Counted from the first letter of the stretch, positions 11,011-22,833 are shown. The stretch is 64,000 nucleotides of DNA from Amphimedon queenslandica (GCF_000090795.2 NW_003546584.1:29667-93666), one strand, 5' to 3'. Notes: generated from the sequence alone by a model not told the origin. Numbers and translations: made by a program.

Positions 11011-11810
11011 AGGAACTAATTTTCATTGGATTATGGTGTTGTTAGACTAACAGGTAGGATGCTAAGAGCTGTGAAAAATTTGAGACTTAAAATCTCACAC
11101 TACCTTCTTTGAAATAATCACTATTTGTAATAATCATTATCTGGATTTGGAGGCTCTTCATAAGAAAAGATTCAGAGTTCAATCATACTACTACAACAAT
11201 TACACATTAAATTTGGATTTTATGTCTTAAGTGAATAGAAACAATTAAAATCTTATCTGTTCTTTGGCAAGGCAATGCCAAAGCATTATTGTCAGTGCTA
11301 CTGTCTAAATCAACTTTTTTTCGGGGCAAGGCTTATCTAAAAAATTATCATTACCTACTTTACTCTCTTTAGGGCTATTAGACTTTTGTAAATCCATACT
11401 TTTGCGTTTATTGCTACTAACAGTACTGTTACTGGAACTTTGTTCATGACTTACGGACACCTTGACATTCTTACTACAAGGTACACCATCATCAATTACA
11501 CAAGTTACATGAATATTTCTCTTTCCTTTACTGTTCATGATTTGTGGTAAATCGTTTCGAAATTTACTTTGATCTGACTAATGTCATTAATGCATGGATT
11601 ACTAACTTTAACAGAGAGAGGATCAAATGATAATAAATGTAATTCACTTAATGTACGTACACGAGACAACATATGCCATACCATCATCAAAAACATTAGT
11701 CAATCAATTAATAATGGCTATATCTAGTGAAAGGCCCTGAGATTTATGTATATTAATAGTATGAGAAAGTATTAGGGAAACTGTTTTTTGTGTATATACA
11801 AATCATAAAT
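11011..11810 (-). pseudogene. PIF1 helicase C-terminus and linker, copy 1
   Basis: IHKSQGLSLDIAIIN (near 11,770-11,728) is the last conserved PIF1 helicase motif, followed by MAYV near 11,680 and LHLLSFDPLSVKVS near 11,620. Then comes a Ser/Lys-rich linker (11538-11305, with VIDDGVPCSKN) that is closely similar to 62,854-63,060 of copy 2. No known domain is recognised in the linker. The stretch 11,810-12,280 is AT-rich and holds only eroded helicase sequence. Confidence 0.65.
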
Positions 11811-12279
11811 CTAGATGTAACCCTTTATATGTCACAAGGCATATCGATATGATCAAATTTAATTGATATATGTAGCATTAATAGCCATTACTGTACCAAT
11901 GGCACCATTAGCTAATCCTACAGTAACATCAATATTATGTCTTAGCATTACTCTACAGCCTACTGCTAAAGAAAATAGTTTCTAAACCAGCTGTTTTGCA
12001 TATTTGATTTTTAGTTTCTTTATTTCATTTTTTGGTTTTTTTCAAATTTTTTTATTCACACCACGTTATTTATTTTCTTAGGTTCTAGACTTTTTAACAT
12101 TAAATAATTATTTTTCGCCAGTACTTACCTTAGAAAATATGCAAATTGGAGGTTTCCTTCCTTCACTTTCCAATTTCTTACATTTTTCTTGTATTGAAAC
12201 CTTATATAGGCAACTCTTAAGTGTATCAATAGTTTCTTCAGTGAGCCAGCCATGTCTAACACAATCAAGCATTATAAAG

Positions 12280-13500
12280 ATAATTTTGTCTCCATTTCAT
12301 CACTTATTGAGTGCTATATGGTTGATCATATCCTGTTTCTTTCCATACCTTAACAGCATTTGCTGTTCGAAGTCTAGTTTTTACTAGTTCGTTGCTAATT
12401 TTACCATTAACTAGTGGCGATTGTAACAGGTCACCCTCAAATAAAATATTTTTGGATCCAAACCATTCATTAGTTGCAATTATATCTTCTAAGCGCATGT
12501 GTAAGCATGCTAGATATTGATTCGATACCATGAATACCTCAACTACGATTAAAATTTTTAAATTTTTAGTGTCACTTTTATGCTTTTCTGAGCTCCTTTT
12601 TTTAAAGTGCAATATCCTGCTGTCTTTCTGTAATGCTCTATTGGTAGCTGACAATCTATGTATTGTTTGTCCACCTACAATTTATGCGGCTATTCCTGTT
12701 GGTACTAGTATAGCACAAATAATTTCACCACTTTTTGGATGCCATATGTCATCAACTTAGCATTTTAATGCCTCTATTAAAAACAATTTACTAGTTCCAC
12801 CTACACCACTAATAAACATCCTGAGTGGTTTTATATTAGCTAATCTAAGTAGCCTTGAAGACTCATTCTCTAATATGTCTTCACGTTCTTTTCGACTTAT
12901 AAGATGACTAAATTTTATGAAAAGTTCTTTTTTGGATATACAATAGGCTTTGCCTCTCTTTGTTAAATTAGATACATTTATATGCATGTCAGCAATAGCA
13001 GCTACTGCTTCCATTAATTCACCCAGTAGTTCAGGCTCATCATCTTTGTTATCGGGAAGTTCATCTTCTGTGAAACAGGCTTTATTTCTTGCATCGATTA
13101 ATTTCTTCCAGTGACATTCAGTTTCTAATAATTTCTGTTGTTTGTTGAAATGATTATCAATGCCACGTATACATGCTTCTCTGTGACGCCTAAAAGCTTC
13201 TTCCATTCTTTCTCCCATTACGAGTGTGCTCTTGTTTCTAAACAGCACAAATAAAAATGTTAGCAGCTAATAAAAATTGTCTCTTTCCGCTCCTTGCATA
13301 GGACTAAGTTTCTTATGGTTTGGAAGGACTGGCTTCGATTGAAGTTTGTATTCTCTTTCTCTGTTATCTCCTAAATTATCATATTTGTAATTAGCAAAAA
13401 ATTCATGAAGAGACACATCTTCCATGTTATTTGGCCCTGTTAAAGAAAAGTCTTTAATTATGCTAGGATTAAGGATATCTTACAAGATCGATCCTTAAAT
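12280..13500 (-). pseudogene. PIF1-like helicase core, copy 1
   Basis: The piece 13248-12757 has RMFISGVGGTSKLFLIEAL: the Walker A loop of PIF1 helicases, but GKS is changed to SKL, which should abolish ATP binding. The piece 12654-12304 has ILIVVEVFMVS (Walker B; the usual DE is VE), RLEDIIATNEWFG and ILFEGDLLQSPLVNG, standard for the Helitron subfamily. The upstream part near 13,400-13,300 ([21 protein letters not shown]) is the linker between Rep and helicase. In Helitrons this helicase unwinds DNA during rolling-circle transposition. Confidence 0.8.
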
Positions 13501-13639
13501 ATGAATAGTTCTTAATTTTTCTTCTCCAATTATGAGGCAATTACATATTAATATACCATACAGTTACTGACTTCATGTATAAACTTTCACCAAGGAGATC
13601 GCTAGCTTCATATAGCCCTACTTCTTTGGCTCGAAGTAA

Positions 13640-13743
13640 TTTTTGTCTCATTTTCCAACGCCTGCTGTATATGTTGTCACAGCTGCTGAATTCATCCTAT
13701 CGTCCTGTGCATTTCTTTTTTCTGCTTTAGTGACATATCCTGT
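13640..13743 (-). pseudogene. Rep region segment, copy 1 (downstream of Y')
   Basis: LTGYVTKAEKRN is read here. It continues the Rep-region sequence QYIAERSL that stops at the far side of the 1.4-kb insertion (15,17x), giving an uninterrupted match to the Helitron family when the insert is ignored. Confidence 0.7.
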
Positions 13744-13746
13744 TAA

Positions 13747-15166
13747 AAACAAGATGAAGTAGGATTCCCATGACCAACAAAAATACGAAATGAAAATCCT
13801 TCTTTCGTGACGCAAAGTCTACTCAAATTGTACTTTCAATGTTATTATGTAAGAATTATGGACAGGGACGGATCTAGGATTAGATTCTTGGGTGGGCCAT
13901 GATGATTTGGGTGTGGTGATTAGTGGGTGTGACCAACAAGGCCTGCATTCAAAGCCAAAATTTGAAGATTAAAGCTGTTAAAATGAGTTTCTTTGTGGTT
14001 TACAAATTGTTTGCATAGTCATGCTTCACAGTTTACGTAGTCATCCACATAAAAAGTTGATTTTAAATTACTGCACAAAATTTTTGGGTGGGCCTGGCCC
14101 ACCCCAAGATCCGCCCCTGATGATGGATCACCTTGCAATGTAGAGTAGAATTTGTCACAAAAACAGGATTTTCATTTCGTACTTATGTTTGTCGTTCGGA
14201 ATCCTACTTCATCTTGTCTCTTTAAAATTTTTATGTTCTTGTTTGTGTTGATTTCTTTATAACATTTATAATGTTTCTTCAGTTGCCATTGTGATATTTG
14301 TAGTTTATTATTATTATTATTATTATTAAGTCTTAATTTTAAAGCATTGTAAGAGACAACAGTGAGTGAATAGATATGCTGAAAGAATGTCTACTATGCT
14401 AATGGCAAGTTAAATTTATACTCGTCTTGACAAGAGTCCTTGTTCAAGAAGCAATGACAAAATACATCTTCCCTGCAACTGTCTTGTTGTCAAGTCATAA
14501 TATCATTGCATTATTTAATTATTTTGATTTCGAAATAAAATAATTCATTACACACTTAATAAAAGAACAGTATGCAAGATTAATAATACGTTCTCATAGC
14601 TGGAAGTCTCCACGAAGTGTTGCAGTTGATTAATAGCTTCATTTGCTTGCTTTATGCAGAGCTGCAGATCTGGGCATATGCGATCCCAGCCAAATTTTGG
14701 AACACATGCTTCTTTAATTAATAAAATGGCGGCATGCAGCTAAGATGGGCCCGAACTAGCAGTGACAGTAAAACTTCTTTTTTTGTTGGCCAAAATTTGT
14801 CATAAAGAATAAGGACTGCGCATGCATTTTTGAAGTCAAATGATTAAACAATTAGTCTTCTATCACCAAGCAAAGTTGAGATACAGACCGACAAATGGAT
14901 TGACAGGACTTAATGATGATGATGATTATGATGATCAAGATGAAAAAAGGTATCTCAACAAAACGGCCTTTTTTCAGATTTTTGACTTTCCTCTCAGACA
15001 ATATTTAGAGCCACACTAGTGCTACCAATGGGGTCTTCTGGTCAAGATAAGGTGCTCTAAAAAGTCTAGTAACCATAGCTCATCTTCCTGGTATAGCATG
15101 GCTGCAAAAGTGGTGGCAGCCATTTTGAAGTGGAGTGAATCGTACTTGGTAACGCTACCTCATTAC
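13747..15166. mobile_element. Y' : internally deleted relative of the giant element Y
   Basis: The left ~590 bp (13,747-14,590, minus a nested hAT MITE) matches 32,058-32,670, and the right ~570 bp (14,600-15,166) matches 42,560-43,114. Everything between these parts of Y (almost 10 kb) is absent. The ends are a GATGAAGTAGGATT motif on the left and a complementary-like GTAATGAGGTAGCGTTAC on the right. TAA flanks both sides (13744-13746, 15167-15169), and removing the insert with one TAA restores the Helitron frame (…NRV|LTGYV). A (TTA)n microsatellite lies near 14,310. Confidence 0.75.
13863..14119. mobile_element. short hAT-like MITE inside Y'
   Basis: 257 bp, starting CAGGGACGGATCTAGG and ending with the complement of CAGGGGCGGATCTT. 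It is flanked by the 8-bp pair ATTATGGA / ATGATGGA (one mismatch). The matching site in Y near 32,175 lacks this insert, which gives a direct empty-site comparison. Confidence 0.85.
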
Positions 15167-15169
15167 TAA

Positions 15170-16510
15170 TACTCTGTTCAGGAAAGACTCCTCTCAGCTA
15201 TGTATTGCAAGTCCATATTTGCACGCCATAATTTCAACAGTAAAGGATTGCTGTTGTTGACACGTACTTCTTTCTCATCTCGTGTGACATAATAAATTCT
15301 ATTGCATGATTTCAAGCTATTTTCTACATCATTCATGCAAATACTATCTCGTACTGCTCTAGGAAAATCAGATCGGCATCTAGACATAGGTCTTGCTGAC
15401 TTTAATATTTCATTTGCAGTCTTTGCTGCACTTCTGCATTTGGTATTATGTTACCAAGAAATTTAAATCTGGCGATATATTACTATCTGGTATATGACAC
15501 GTTATCCTATCTTGTACAAAGGAATACACGTCTTTAGGAGGATTGTTACTGAAAATAGGCGCAATTTCAATCTATAGGAGGATGTGATAATGAGGCACTC
15601 CACGCATTTGATATTCTTTTTTAATATAATACTGCTCTACTTTGCCTAAAACTCATCTCTGGAGAATGACTATATCAAAAAAGTGCTTATACTTAATGAA
15701 AATTGTCAAGAAACTGAAGCAGGATCCTCAGTACATTATCTAGCAATACTACATGATTGTGGTGCATCATGCAGTTTTCTTAAATATTGCACTAAATCAA
15801 CTGAATCGTATTCAGCAAAACTTAATGAAAGAAAAAGTGTTGGTGGGCCACAGTCTGCAATCATTGCTTTGACTTCACCTTTCACACGAAACCAATATTG
15901 ACTTGTGCCATGTATTGGTGCCAAAATGGTACTTCAATTGCCCTTAAATTCTTCATCTAAAACATATTTTTCCAATGTTTCAGCAACAGTTCGACCAATT
16001 TTACCTATTGTTGTTTTTAATAAATTAGATATGCCAGTTTTTGATGCCTCGAAAATTTTTAATCTGTAAAATTGCAGACAATATAAATGATTGCTATGAA
16101 ATCAGAAATTTTTGTTTAAAAGTCTTGATGTTGTGTATTCGCTAAATGATGAAGTTTGTGCTGGATAGTGTTGTCTGGGGTGCTCTCTATATTGTCCAGT
16201 TGGAATTAAAGTAAGAAAGCATAACAAATCAAGTGTTTATAGGCGCTTCTTTTACATTCATTAATTTATATTTACTGATATCAGAACCTTTTGCAATTTT
16301 ACTATCAAGATTTGTAGTGGTGTATGGCGAAAGGCCTTCTAAATCTTGAATGTCTGCATTATCATGCATTTTACATGGAGTATTGCTTACTATTTCTAAA
16401 ACACTTAGAAGTTTCATTGATGGAATCATTGTCTACGTTTCTATAAAGACAATTTATTTCTTTAATGCTGCCTTTATTTTATTTAAATCAACTGAACTAT
16501 GCCAGACATT
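15170..16510 (-). pseudogene. Helitron_like_N / Rep region, copy 1
   Basis: From 5' to 3': DIQDLEGLS...KIAKGSDISKYKLMNVKEA (16429-16229), APIHGTSQYWFRVKGEVKAM and CGPPTLFL (15924-15736), RGVPHYHILL near 15,600 (the HUH motif that coordinates the metal in rolling-circle nucleases), then FPRAVRDSICMNDVENSLKS and LKLWRANMDLQYIAERSLS (15387-15178). This is the replication initiator part of a Helitron. Frames change several times and stops are frequent. At 16,514 it is cut by the 2.2-kb element; the frame resumes at 18,744. Confidence 0.8.
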
Positions 16511-16524
16511 ATTTGCGACCATAA

Positions 16525-16893
16525 TTGACAAAAAGGGCCCTTACGGCGCAAAGAATCAATTTTGAGATTATTGTACCGAGTTGTAAAGCAAGCTTTGCTC
16601 GTCCCATTTGCAAAGGTTTGAACAAAAATCCGCCTTATAGTTGCTTAGTTACAGCCCCTCAAAGAGGTAGATGTCGTAGGAGCAGCCCAATTCATTTTGT
16701 GGAGAAAAAGCGTTTTAAAGATTTTATTAGAAGTATCCGTATTCTTCCGTGTCATGGGAAAGGAAAATGGCCTTCTTCTGCTTGGAGAAGGCTTCTGTTC
16801 AATGTTACTGCTCTTACTCAAGCTGGAAAGACAAAAAAGATAAGTATTAGTTGTGATGTAAGGTTTATAATTACTTTAGTAAAGCTTGAGTAG
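16525..16893 (+). CDS. unrecognised open frame in the 2.2-kb element
   Basis: 122 codons open from the left terminal repeat inward. The middle is rich in Cys, Arg and Lys (APQRGRCRRSS, GKGKWPSSAWRRLLF). No family is recognised. The frame starts within the terminal repeat, so the first ~12 codons are probably not meaningful. It could be an exon of the element's own gene or a captured fragment; the ending runs into the minisatellite. Confidence 0.2.
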   Translation: MTKRALTAQRINFEIIVPSCKASFARPICKGLNKNPPYSCLVTAPQRGRCRRSSPIHFVEKKRFKDFIRSIRILPCHGKGKWPSSAWRRLLFNVTALTQAGKTKKISISCDVRFIITLVKLE

Positions 16894-17165
16894 TCGAACG
16901 ACTGTTTGCTCGAGCGACTCACGGTTAGCTCCAGCAACTCTTTGTTACCTTGAGCGACTATGTGTTCGCTTGAGAGCCTCAGAGTCAGCTCTAAGGACCC
17001 TATTTTAGCTCAAGCAACTCTTGCTTAGCTTTAGAGACTTGGTGTTTGCTCGAGCGACACTGGATTTGCTCGAAGAACTCTGTTACCTAGAGCGACCTTG
17101 TGTTAGCTCTATAAACCCTGTGTTAGTTCAAGCAACTCTGTCCAGACTCTAGACACACTGTAGAA
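16882..17165. repeat. 20-bp minisatellite
   Basis: About 13-14 diverged copies of a 20-bp unit with consensus near AGCTCAAGCAACTCTGTGTT stand head to tail. The register stays at 20 bp nearly throughout. Confidence 0.8.
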
Positions 17166-17359
17166 AGTTTAGATAGAGTAGTAAGCTTGTAGAATCTTAT
17201 TTTAAAATAATATTTATTTTAATAAACATTAATGTGTGTGTTATTATCTATTCCACTTCAGTGAAAGGATCTCAGTTGAAGGACCTAAAGTGAAACAAAG
17301 GTAAAGCAACACACAAAGATACAAGACAGTCTAAGAAATGTTGAAAGGTCAGTTGAAGA

Positions 17360-17600
17360 GAAAGTAAAGTTGTATTTATTATACTGTATAGCAGGGACAG
17401 TGTATTGATGTGCATGTAACTTACCATGACTGAGTGAGTGACAGAGACATGTGTGTGAGTGATGAAGACATGTGAGTAGGTGACAAAGACACATGAAAGA
17501 GTATCATGAGTGTTTGTATTTGTTATGCTGCATAAGAGGGATAGTACATTAATGTGTATTGTACATGTAACTCACCATAACTGTGAGTGAGACTCTTTAT
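17360..17600. repeat. two-copy direct repeat of ~145 bp period
   Basis: TGTATTTATTATACTGTATA...AACTTACCATGACTG (17,370-17,435) recurs as TGTATTTGTTATGCTGCATA...AACTCACCATAACTG (17,515-17,590). GA-rich GTGAGTGA words fill the spacer. Confidence 0.6.
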
Positions 17601-17881
17601 TATAGTGAGTGAAGGAGAGAGTGAGGCATCCTCTTTTCCTTTAAGTTTATTGCTCTCACTTTACCTGTACAGGTACCTCATAGTCCTCGCCTGGTCCCTC
17701 AAGACGTCTGACTCCATTTTCTGGTAAGCCAAAACCAATCATGTTTAATGCTTCACTTATTCCACTTACGTCTGGTTCTTGGCTTAACCCAGTCTCACCT
17801 AGGTCTCCTCTCAACCCAGCTATCTCTTGGTCATCTCATTACGCTGTTCCCATTATCGCTATTTATTATCCATTACAATTT

Positions 17882-18123
17882 GTGATCATAATTCACAAAA
17901 GATACCTTATGGCGGATAGGAAAATTGGTCTTTATAGCCTTAAAAATGTAACTTTCTGAGCTCCATTTATCATGAAATTACTCCAGAGGATGCAAAAAGT
18001 TACTATGTAACTTTTTGAAACAATACAACAGTTGTCTAACAGAGCACTCACAGGTTGATGTTTTTTATCATAATGATGAATTTTAAAATCTGCCATAAGG
18101 TACCTTTTGTCAATTATGATCAC
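17882..18123. mobile_element. MITE of the GTGACCATAATTGAC family, copy C
   Basis: 242 bp with terminal repeats GTGATCATAATTCACAAAA / complement, flanked by ATTT (17878-17881, 18124-18127). It is nested within the larger relative at 16515-18739. Confidence 0.85.
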
Positions 18124-18743
18124 ATTTCTATTGATTTTTAGTATTAATATTGATAATTATGATACTGTATTGCTTGTAGTATTTATGTTGTATTGTATAA
18201 AGTAGTTAAAGCGTAGTATTGTTGTGTTAAGTGCTTAATATTGTTTCTGACTAGGTGTCAAGTAAGTTTTTTTGTTATTCAGTGTGTTTTTTTGCGTGAT
18301 TACTTACTGCTAATTATCATAGTTGTCTTGTGGCATCTCTAGTTTGTAGTGTTAGCCTTTCTACCTTGCTCCTTGCGTAGTACAAGGTCAGTTTGCCTTG
18401 CTTTCTCTATACTTGTACAGAGATAGTGATTGTTTATAGTTCCTTGTAACCATGGTAAGTTGCTAGGACACATCGTTGCCATGACACCCCTTGTAACTCC
18501 ATGTGATGGCCCATTTGACGCTCTCAGTGCACAGCAATGGTTGGAGGATCTGGTAGCTTCTTTCTCAAGAACTGCAAGGAGTATAGTGGCATCTTTGGCA
18601 TCAAATGATAGCTTATGGTCTCTATAATCACTAGAAGCAAAAAGCTATTTTTTGACCAACAATGTGCGAGTTGACATATTATCACTATACGGATAAAATT
18701 AATAATGCGCCACAAGGCCATTTTGTCAATTATGGTCACATTT

Positions 18744-21250
18744 GATTTAGTAGGTTGTCTGTTAATAATAATATAAAGTTCTGGATTGGGCAAAATAATG
18801 ATTAAAATCTATACCAACCGCATTAAAAGTTTCCATTGTTTTTTTGTAATGGAAGGGGTAAATACAACATTGTACCTTTCAGAGCCATCAATAAATTATA
18901 GGTAAGCACTTTTAAGGTGTGTGTGTACTTGTCTGAAAACATTTGGCCCTCTGTATTAACTGGCAACTTAAAGGATCCAAATTTTTCATTTGTTTTGGTA
19001 GTGGCTGACACTTATTTTTCCTAAAAATAGATTTACAATGATTACAAATATACATAACTTTATTTAATGCCGTAGGATCATTCTCTGTAATGTAATCTAA
19101 TAGGATATTCCATACAATGCTATATAAATTTTTAGCTTCAGTGAGTCTTTTTCTTAAAAGCCTGTCTCAGCTACAACAAGCATTAGCAGCTTCATCAGAC
19201 AAAGCTTTCTTCAATTCATTAATAGCATCTGAATACTGAAAATGAAGTAAAGTATTGAAGTTTTGTATTTTAAATACATCATCTTCGCCGTCATTAATAG
19301 CGTCATGCACATTTTTAAATTCAGTCTCGTCTGCTTTAAGGTTTCAAAATTTTTGCAATTGTGCTACATCACCATCAGCAAGGGAAGAATCAATAACATC
19401 TATTCTTAAATGGGTATTTTTAGAAACATAAGTGTTTCAAAAGGCGTCTCAACAAAGCATAATGAACAGATGCATTGCGTAAAGTACGCAGCATGCTTTT
19501 ACATTGAAAATCATTACTACTACACACAATAGGATGGCCTATCCTTTCACGAACAATTTCTGAATTTTAAAAATTATTATTCAACACTATTTTCATCTTT
19601 TTTAACAAATACCGTTACATTTGCATTATGAGAGAAATAATGTCTATGCACTTGATCTATTTCTTCAAAATGCTTGTCATAAAAGGATTATTAGGACAAT
19701 TATTACATGCATCTAAATGTTTCCTCAATTTTTTATTGGGCTCATCAATATATTGCTTAACTTGAGTAATACAAATAACATCACTTTCTAATAAAGGTTT
19801 GCACCTGTCTGTACAGTGCCATTTGAGGTTAAGCTTTTTCTTATTAGTATACATTCTATTATCGAAATTGTCATCTTTAGAATCACTGGTAGATGATCAC
19901 TTCCAGTGCAATAATATTTACCAGGATGTGACATAGCTATGATTAAAGGCACCGACAGTGCAATATATATATTTCACCAGAAGTAATGCATTGTTTGTTC
20001 AGTTGTGATAACAATGATAACAAACGGTCATTTGTAAAATAGCAAAATAATTTATTAATAAAAGATTTTGTAAATAAACTGATATAATAGTAGTCTTTAT
20101 TTCTGCCAAGATTGATTGAATTGCATGCCCATTATATTCCAGAATGATTTCAGTCATCCCGACGACCATTTATCAACAAGTGTAGCTCCTACTAGTCAAT
20201 TTGAGATGAATTCTGTACCTCTAAAAACATCTAAAGAGTATTCTTTCCTGCTAGTAACATTTTTACCACCACACCGCCATTAAGTACCTTCATATCTCTA
20301 TTAGTATCCAAGGGTTGAAAACCTGTACTAATTTCCATTTCATCAGCACTAATGAAAGCTAACCATTATTGAGAGCTTTACACGTTTTCATTCGCTTCTT
20401 TTGCTGCTTTTTCTCTTGGTTCTCCTCCTTCAGCCATATTGGTCCATTACAGTTGTACCACGTGCTACAGAGCATGTGCATAACCTTTCCTTCTTATGGC
20501 TTCCCATTACACAAGCCATATAGAACATGAACTTTCCCTCGTGGGTGTATCAGATATACACTCAAATGATATTCATAATCCCTCGGGCTACACCGTCGGG
20601 ATTATGAATATAATTTTCATGTATATCTGATACACCACTCGGGGTCATGTTCTATATATTACAAGGCTCACTGTTCTTTGTGTCGCATTGTTCACCACAA
20701 TCACTAAAGCTCTTGAACTTAAATTTGTAATGCTTTTTGATGCACATATTAATACGCTAACATTGTGGGATGTTTTTCAAAACTGATTCTAGCAATAGAC
20801 TTGATGCAGCAGTACATTAACTGTGATATGATTAGTTTTAAAAGCTTCACCTTTTATACTAGATAACCATAAATCATCAACCATTTCAGGGCTGTAATAT
20901 AAAGCTTCGTTAATTTTCGTATAAAGATATTCCTTTGCTTAACTATTTGGTGCAGGTAGTGAGTAATTAGAACATAATCTATACAATATTTGACCATAAT
21001 TACTTTCATAATTTTTATTTAGACACCTTTTATTTTCCTTATTTAGTGCTACTCTTATTTTCCATTGAATTTTTGCTTCAAGAATTTTTCTTTCATCACA
21101 CGTAATATTGCATCTCTGGTCTCGTAATACCGTTTCCAAGAGATTGGTCTTTTCAGCCCTGGATTTTGCTGCTAATTTCTTTTAGACATTCATTTTTTTA
21201 ATTAAGGGGCTTTGGGAATACATTTTTTGTGAATACTTTTTAGATTTCTT
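18744..21250 (-). pseudogene. N-terminal region of Helitron polyprotein, copy 1
   Basis: Minus-strand pieces match copy 2 in order: CNITCDERKI...YGQILYRLCSNYSLPAPNS (21139-20939), LKWHCTDRCKPLL and RKHLDACNNCPNNP (19854-19657; regularly spaced cysteines suggest metal binding), FGSFKLPVNTEGQMFSD (19011-18823), and MPNPELYIIINRQPTKS ending at 18,744. Function of this part is unknown. About 600 bp at 19,860-20,470 has no counterpart in copy 2, so one copy has an insertion or the other a deletion there. Many stops. Confidence 0.6.
20521..20654. mobile_element. 134-bp hairpin MITE
   Basis: The arms TAGAACATGAACTTTCCCTC... and ...CGGGGTCATGTTCTA fold over nearly the whole length with a short CGGGCTACACCG centre. 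TA (or TATA) flanks both ends (20519-20520, 20655-20656). It sits in the copy 1 Helitron N-terminal region. Confidence 0.8.
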
Positions 21251-21840
21251 AATGATAATTCTGATTTGATACGAAATCTAAAATTTTGTATAACATAATG
21301 TGGGTTCAATGCATTGTATTTCTTTGAAAAGGCAAGCTTTAATTTTTTACAAATTTCTTGCTTTACTTTTGACTCTTACATTGCCTTATGTAGTATGCTA
21401 TGGCATTTGATCTAATCTTAACTATAAAATTATCTATTTGCTTTCTATTTAAATCAATCTTTGCATTTCTTTTTTTAGATTTTGCACCACTGAAGTTTTC
21501 TTTTCTTTTTTTTGATTTTTTTCTGTACAACTATGACTACAAAAATCACTCCTAACACTGAAACCAGAAATAAGTACAGGTACTGTAGCACCAAGTATGC
21601 AGAATGCAAATGATTATGATCATAAAGTCTGCTACTACTTATCATTGTATTGTACATATTTCAATCTATCCACACAGTTTTTTCAATCTATCCACAAAGC
21701 AATAATGTCAGGAATACAACAAAATTCTTCAGAAGCAGCTGATCAACAGAAACTTCAATATTTTATAGCTAATGCGGAGCAGCTGTAACTACTAACCAGT
21801 AATTTCACTCTAAATTAATAATGTAGCTTACAATTGTATA

Positions 21841-22414
21841 TTGTACATCTACAAATATTTTACCTATTAGCTCTTAAAAGAACCAGTGATCTCTTAGTCC
21901 GAGCAGTGCACACTCCTTGACAGTTAGCAGCAGAGTGAAAAGACGAGAAGAATAAAGGGCCACTAAGACTGGACAGAAGCTACTGCAACTATGCGCTTGT
22001 GCATTTGATTTTAAAATGGGATCTTAAAAGAAGGCATGTTTGATGCGTGCCATATAACTAGTTATCAAGATAAAGGTAACATATTAAAAGGTCATTTGTT
22101 GTCCTTGACAGAAACAGAAAGGAATGATATAAACGCCATCACAAGAGGCTCTCTAGTTTAAGATATTTCAGTGTTGATAGAAGTTGAAAGGAGAAAAATC
22201 TGAAGAATTTTGCAGAAATTTGAATTTGGGCCCATTCTCCAGAATTGTTTCTGCTACATAACCGTCCACTGTAAAGGTACGAGGAGAATCACTCGGCATA
22301 ATGGAGAGCTCATATAAGCCATTTTAAAAGATGTACAAGGTAAAATAGAAGAGTATATAAATTTGGCCACCATCTTAAAAATTCAACCTCAACCTTACAT
22401 ATAGCTCTATAATA
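21841..22414 (-). repeat. 5' terminal repeat of Helitron copy 1
   Basis: About 570 bp that matches 55,573-56,165 in the opposite orientation (for example GGTTGAGGTTGA at the outer edge, AAGAATTTTGCAGAAATTTGAATTTGGGCC, then GTGATCTCTTAGTC...). It lies just upstream of the polyprotein in both copies, so it is the element's 5' end or untranslated region. The outer edge is near the word TATATGTA(A/G)GGTTGAGG. Confidence 0.7.
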
Positions 22415-22804
22415 AGTCTGCCCTGTGAGTTAGTCTTTTTTTATAGTAACCATTTTCGATATTTGCCTTCATAGGATCCTTTATGCTACTAATTGTGCCT
22501 TTACCAGTCACCTGCTCATTGAATTTTTCTTTGTTTTTATCAGAAACAAGAGTACTCTTAACAGAAATAATCAGCACAGAAGCTTGTTGTACATGTATAG
22601 GATCATTCAAAAGTAACAGGTATGGGGTTTCTTTGGAATGTCCTACGATACATGCAAAGCATAATGAATAATGTCAATATCTTGATTGTAATGGTTTTTG
22701 TTTCCCTGTATTATCATGTGTTTCTTGGACTTCTAATGAATCCATTATATGCACAGCACTTTGCCCTGTTTAGTTGTAGTCATGACCTAAAATTTTGCTT
22801 GGTT
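22415..22804. other. unassigned spacer between Helitron copies 1 and 3
   Basis: The minus strand has a 67-codon open frame (22610-22407) rich in Lys and Ser (IKSTL-like VKSTLVSDKNKEKFNEQV) that looks like real protein but matches nothing I know. No other feature was found. Confidence 0.3.
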
Positions 22805-22833
22805 TTGTTCGTCATTTTTTTGGCTTTTATGAT

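Larger units (their letters stand above)
16515..18739. mobile_element. 2.2-kb large member of the GTGACCATAATTGAC family
   Basis: The left end GCGACCATAATTGACAAAA and right end TTTTGTCAATTATGGTCAC match the MITE termini, with ATTT duplicated on both sides (16511-16514, 18740-18743). Both flanks are consecutive parts of the Helitron frame (…QPTKSN | VWHSSVDLNKIKAAL), so this is one insertion. Inside are an unknown open frame, a 20-bp minisatellite, a two-copy repeat, a nested MITE of the same family, and a short open stretch at 18,430-18,627 with no recognised product. No transposase was recognised. Confidence 0.8.
10636..22414 (-). mobile_element. Helitron-like element, copy 1
   Basis: On the minus strand the order is: 5' terminal repeat (22414-21841), basic/Cys-containing N-terminal region (21250-18744), Helitron_like_N/Rep region with HUH motif (16510-15170 and 13743-13640), PIF1 helicase (13500-12280, 11810-11700), a Ser/Lys-rich linker (11538-11305), and an OTU protease domain (11010-10636). 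The same polyprotein order is seen in copy 2 (55,573-64,000, plus strand). Copy 1 is interrupted by a 1.4-kb Y-type element, a 2.2-kb AWTT-type element and a 134-bp MITE. All coding parts are broken. The 3' terminus was not identified. No CTRR hairpin was seen. Confidence 0.75.

Noticed and set aside
20140-20460. Minus-strand MAEGGEPREK-like start as a host gene first exon
   Set aside because: The frame stops within about 22 codons and no partner exon could be supported.
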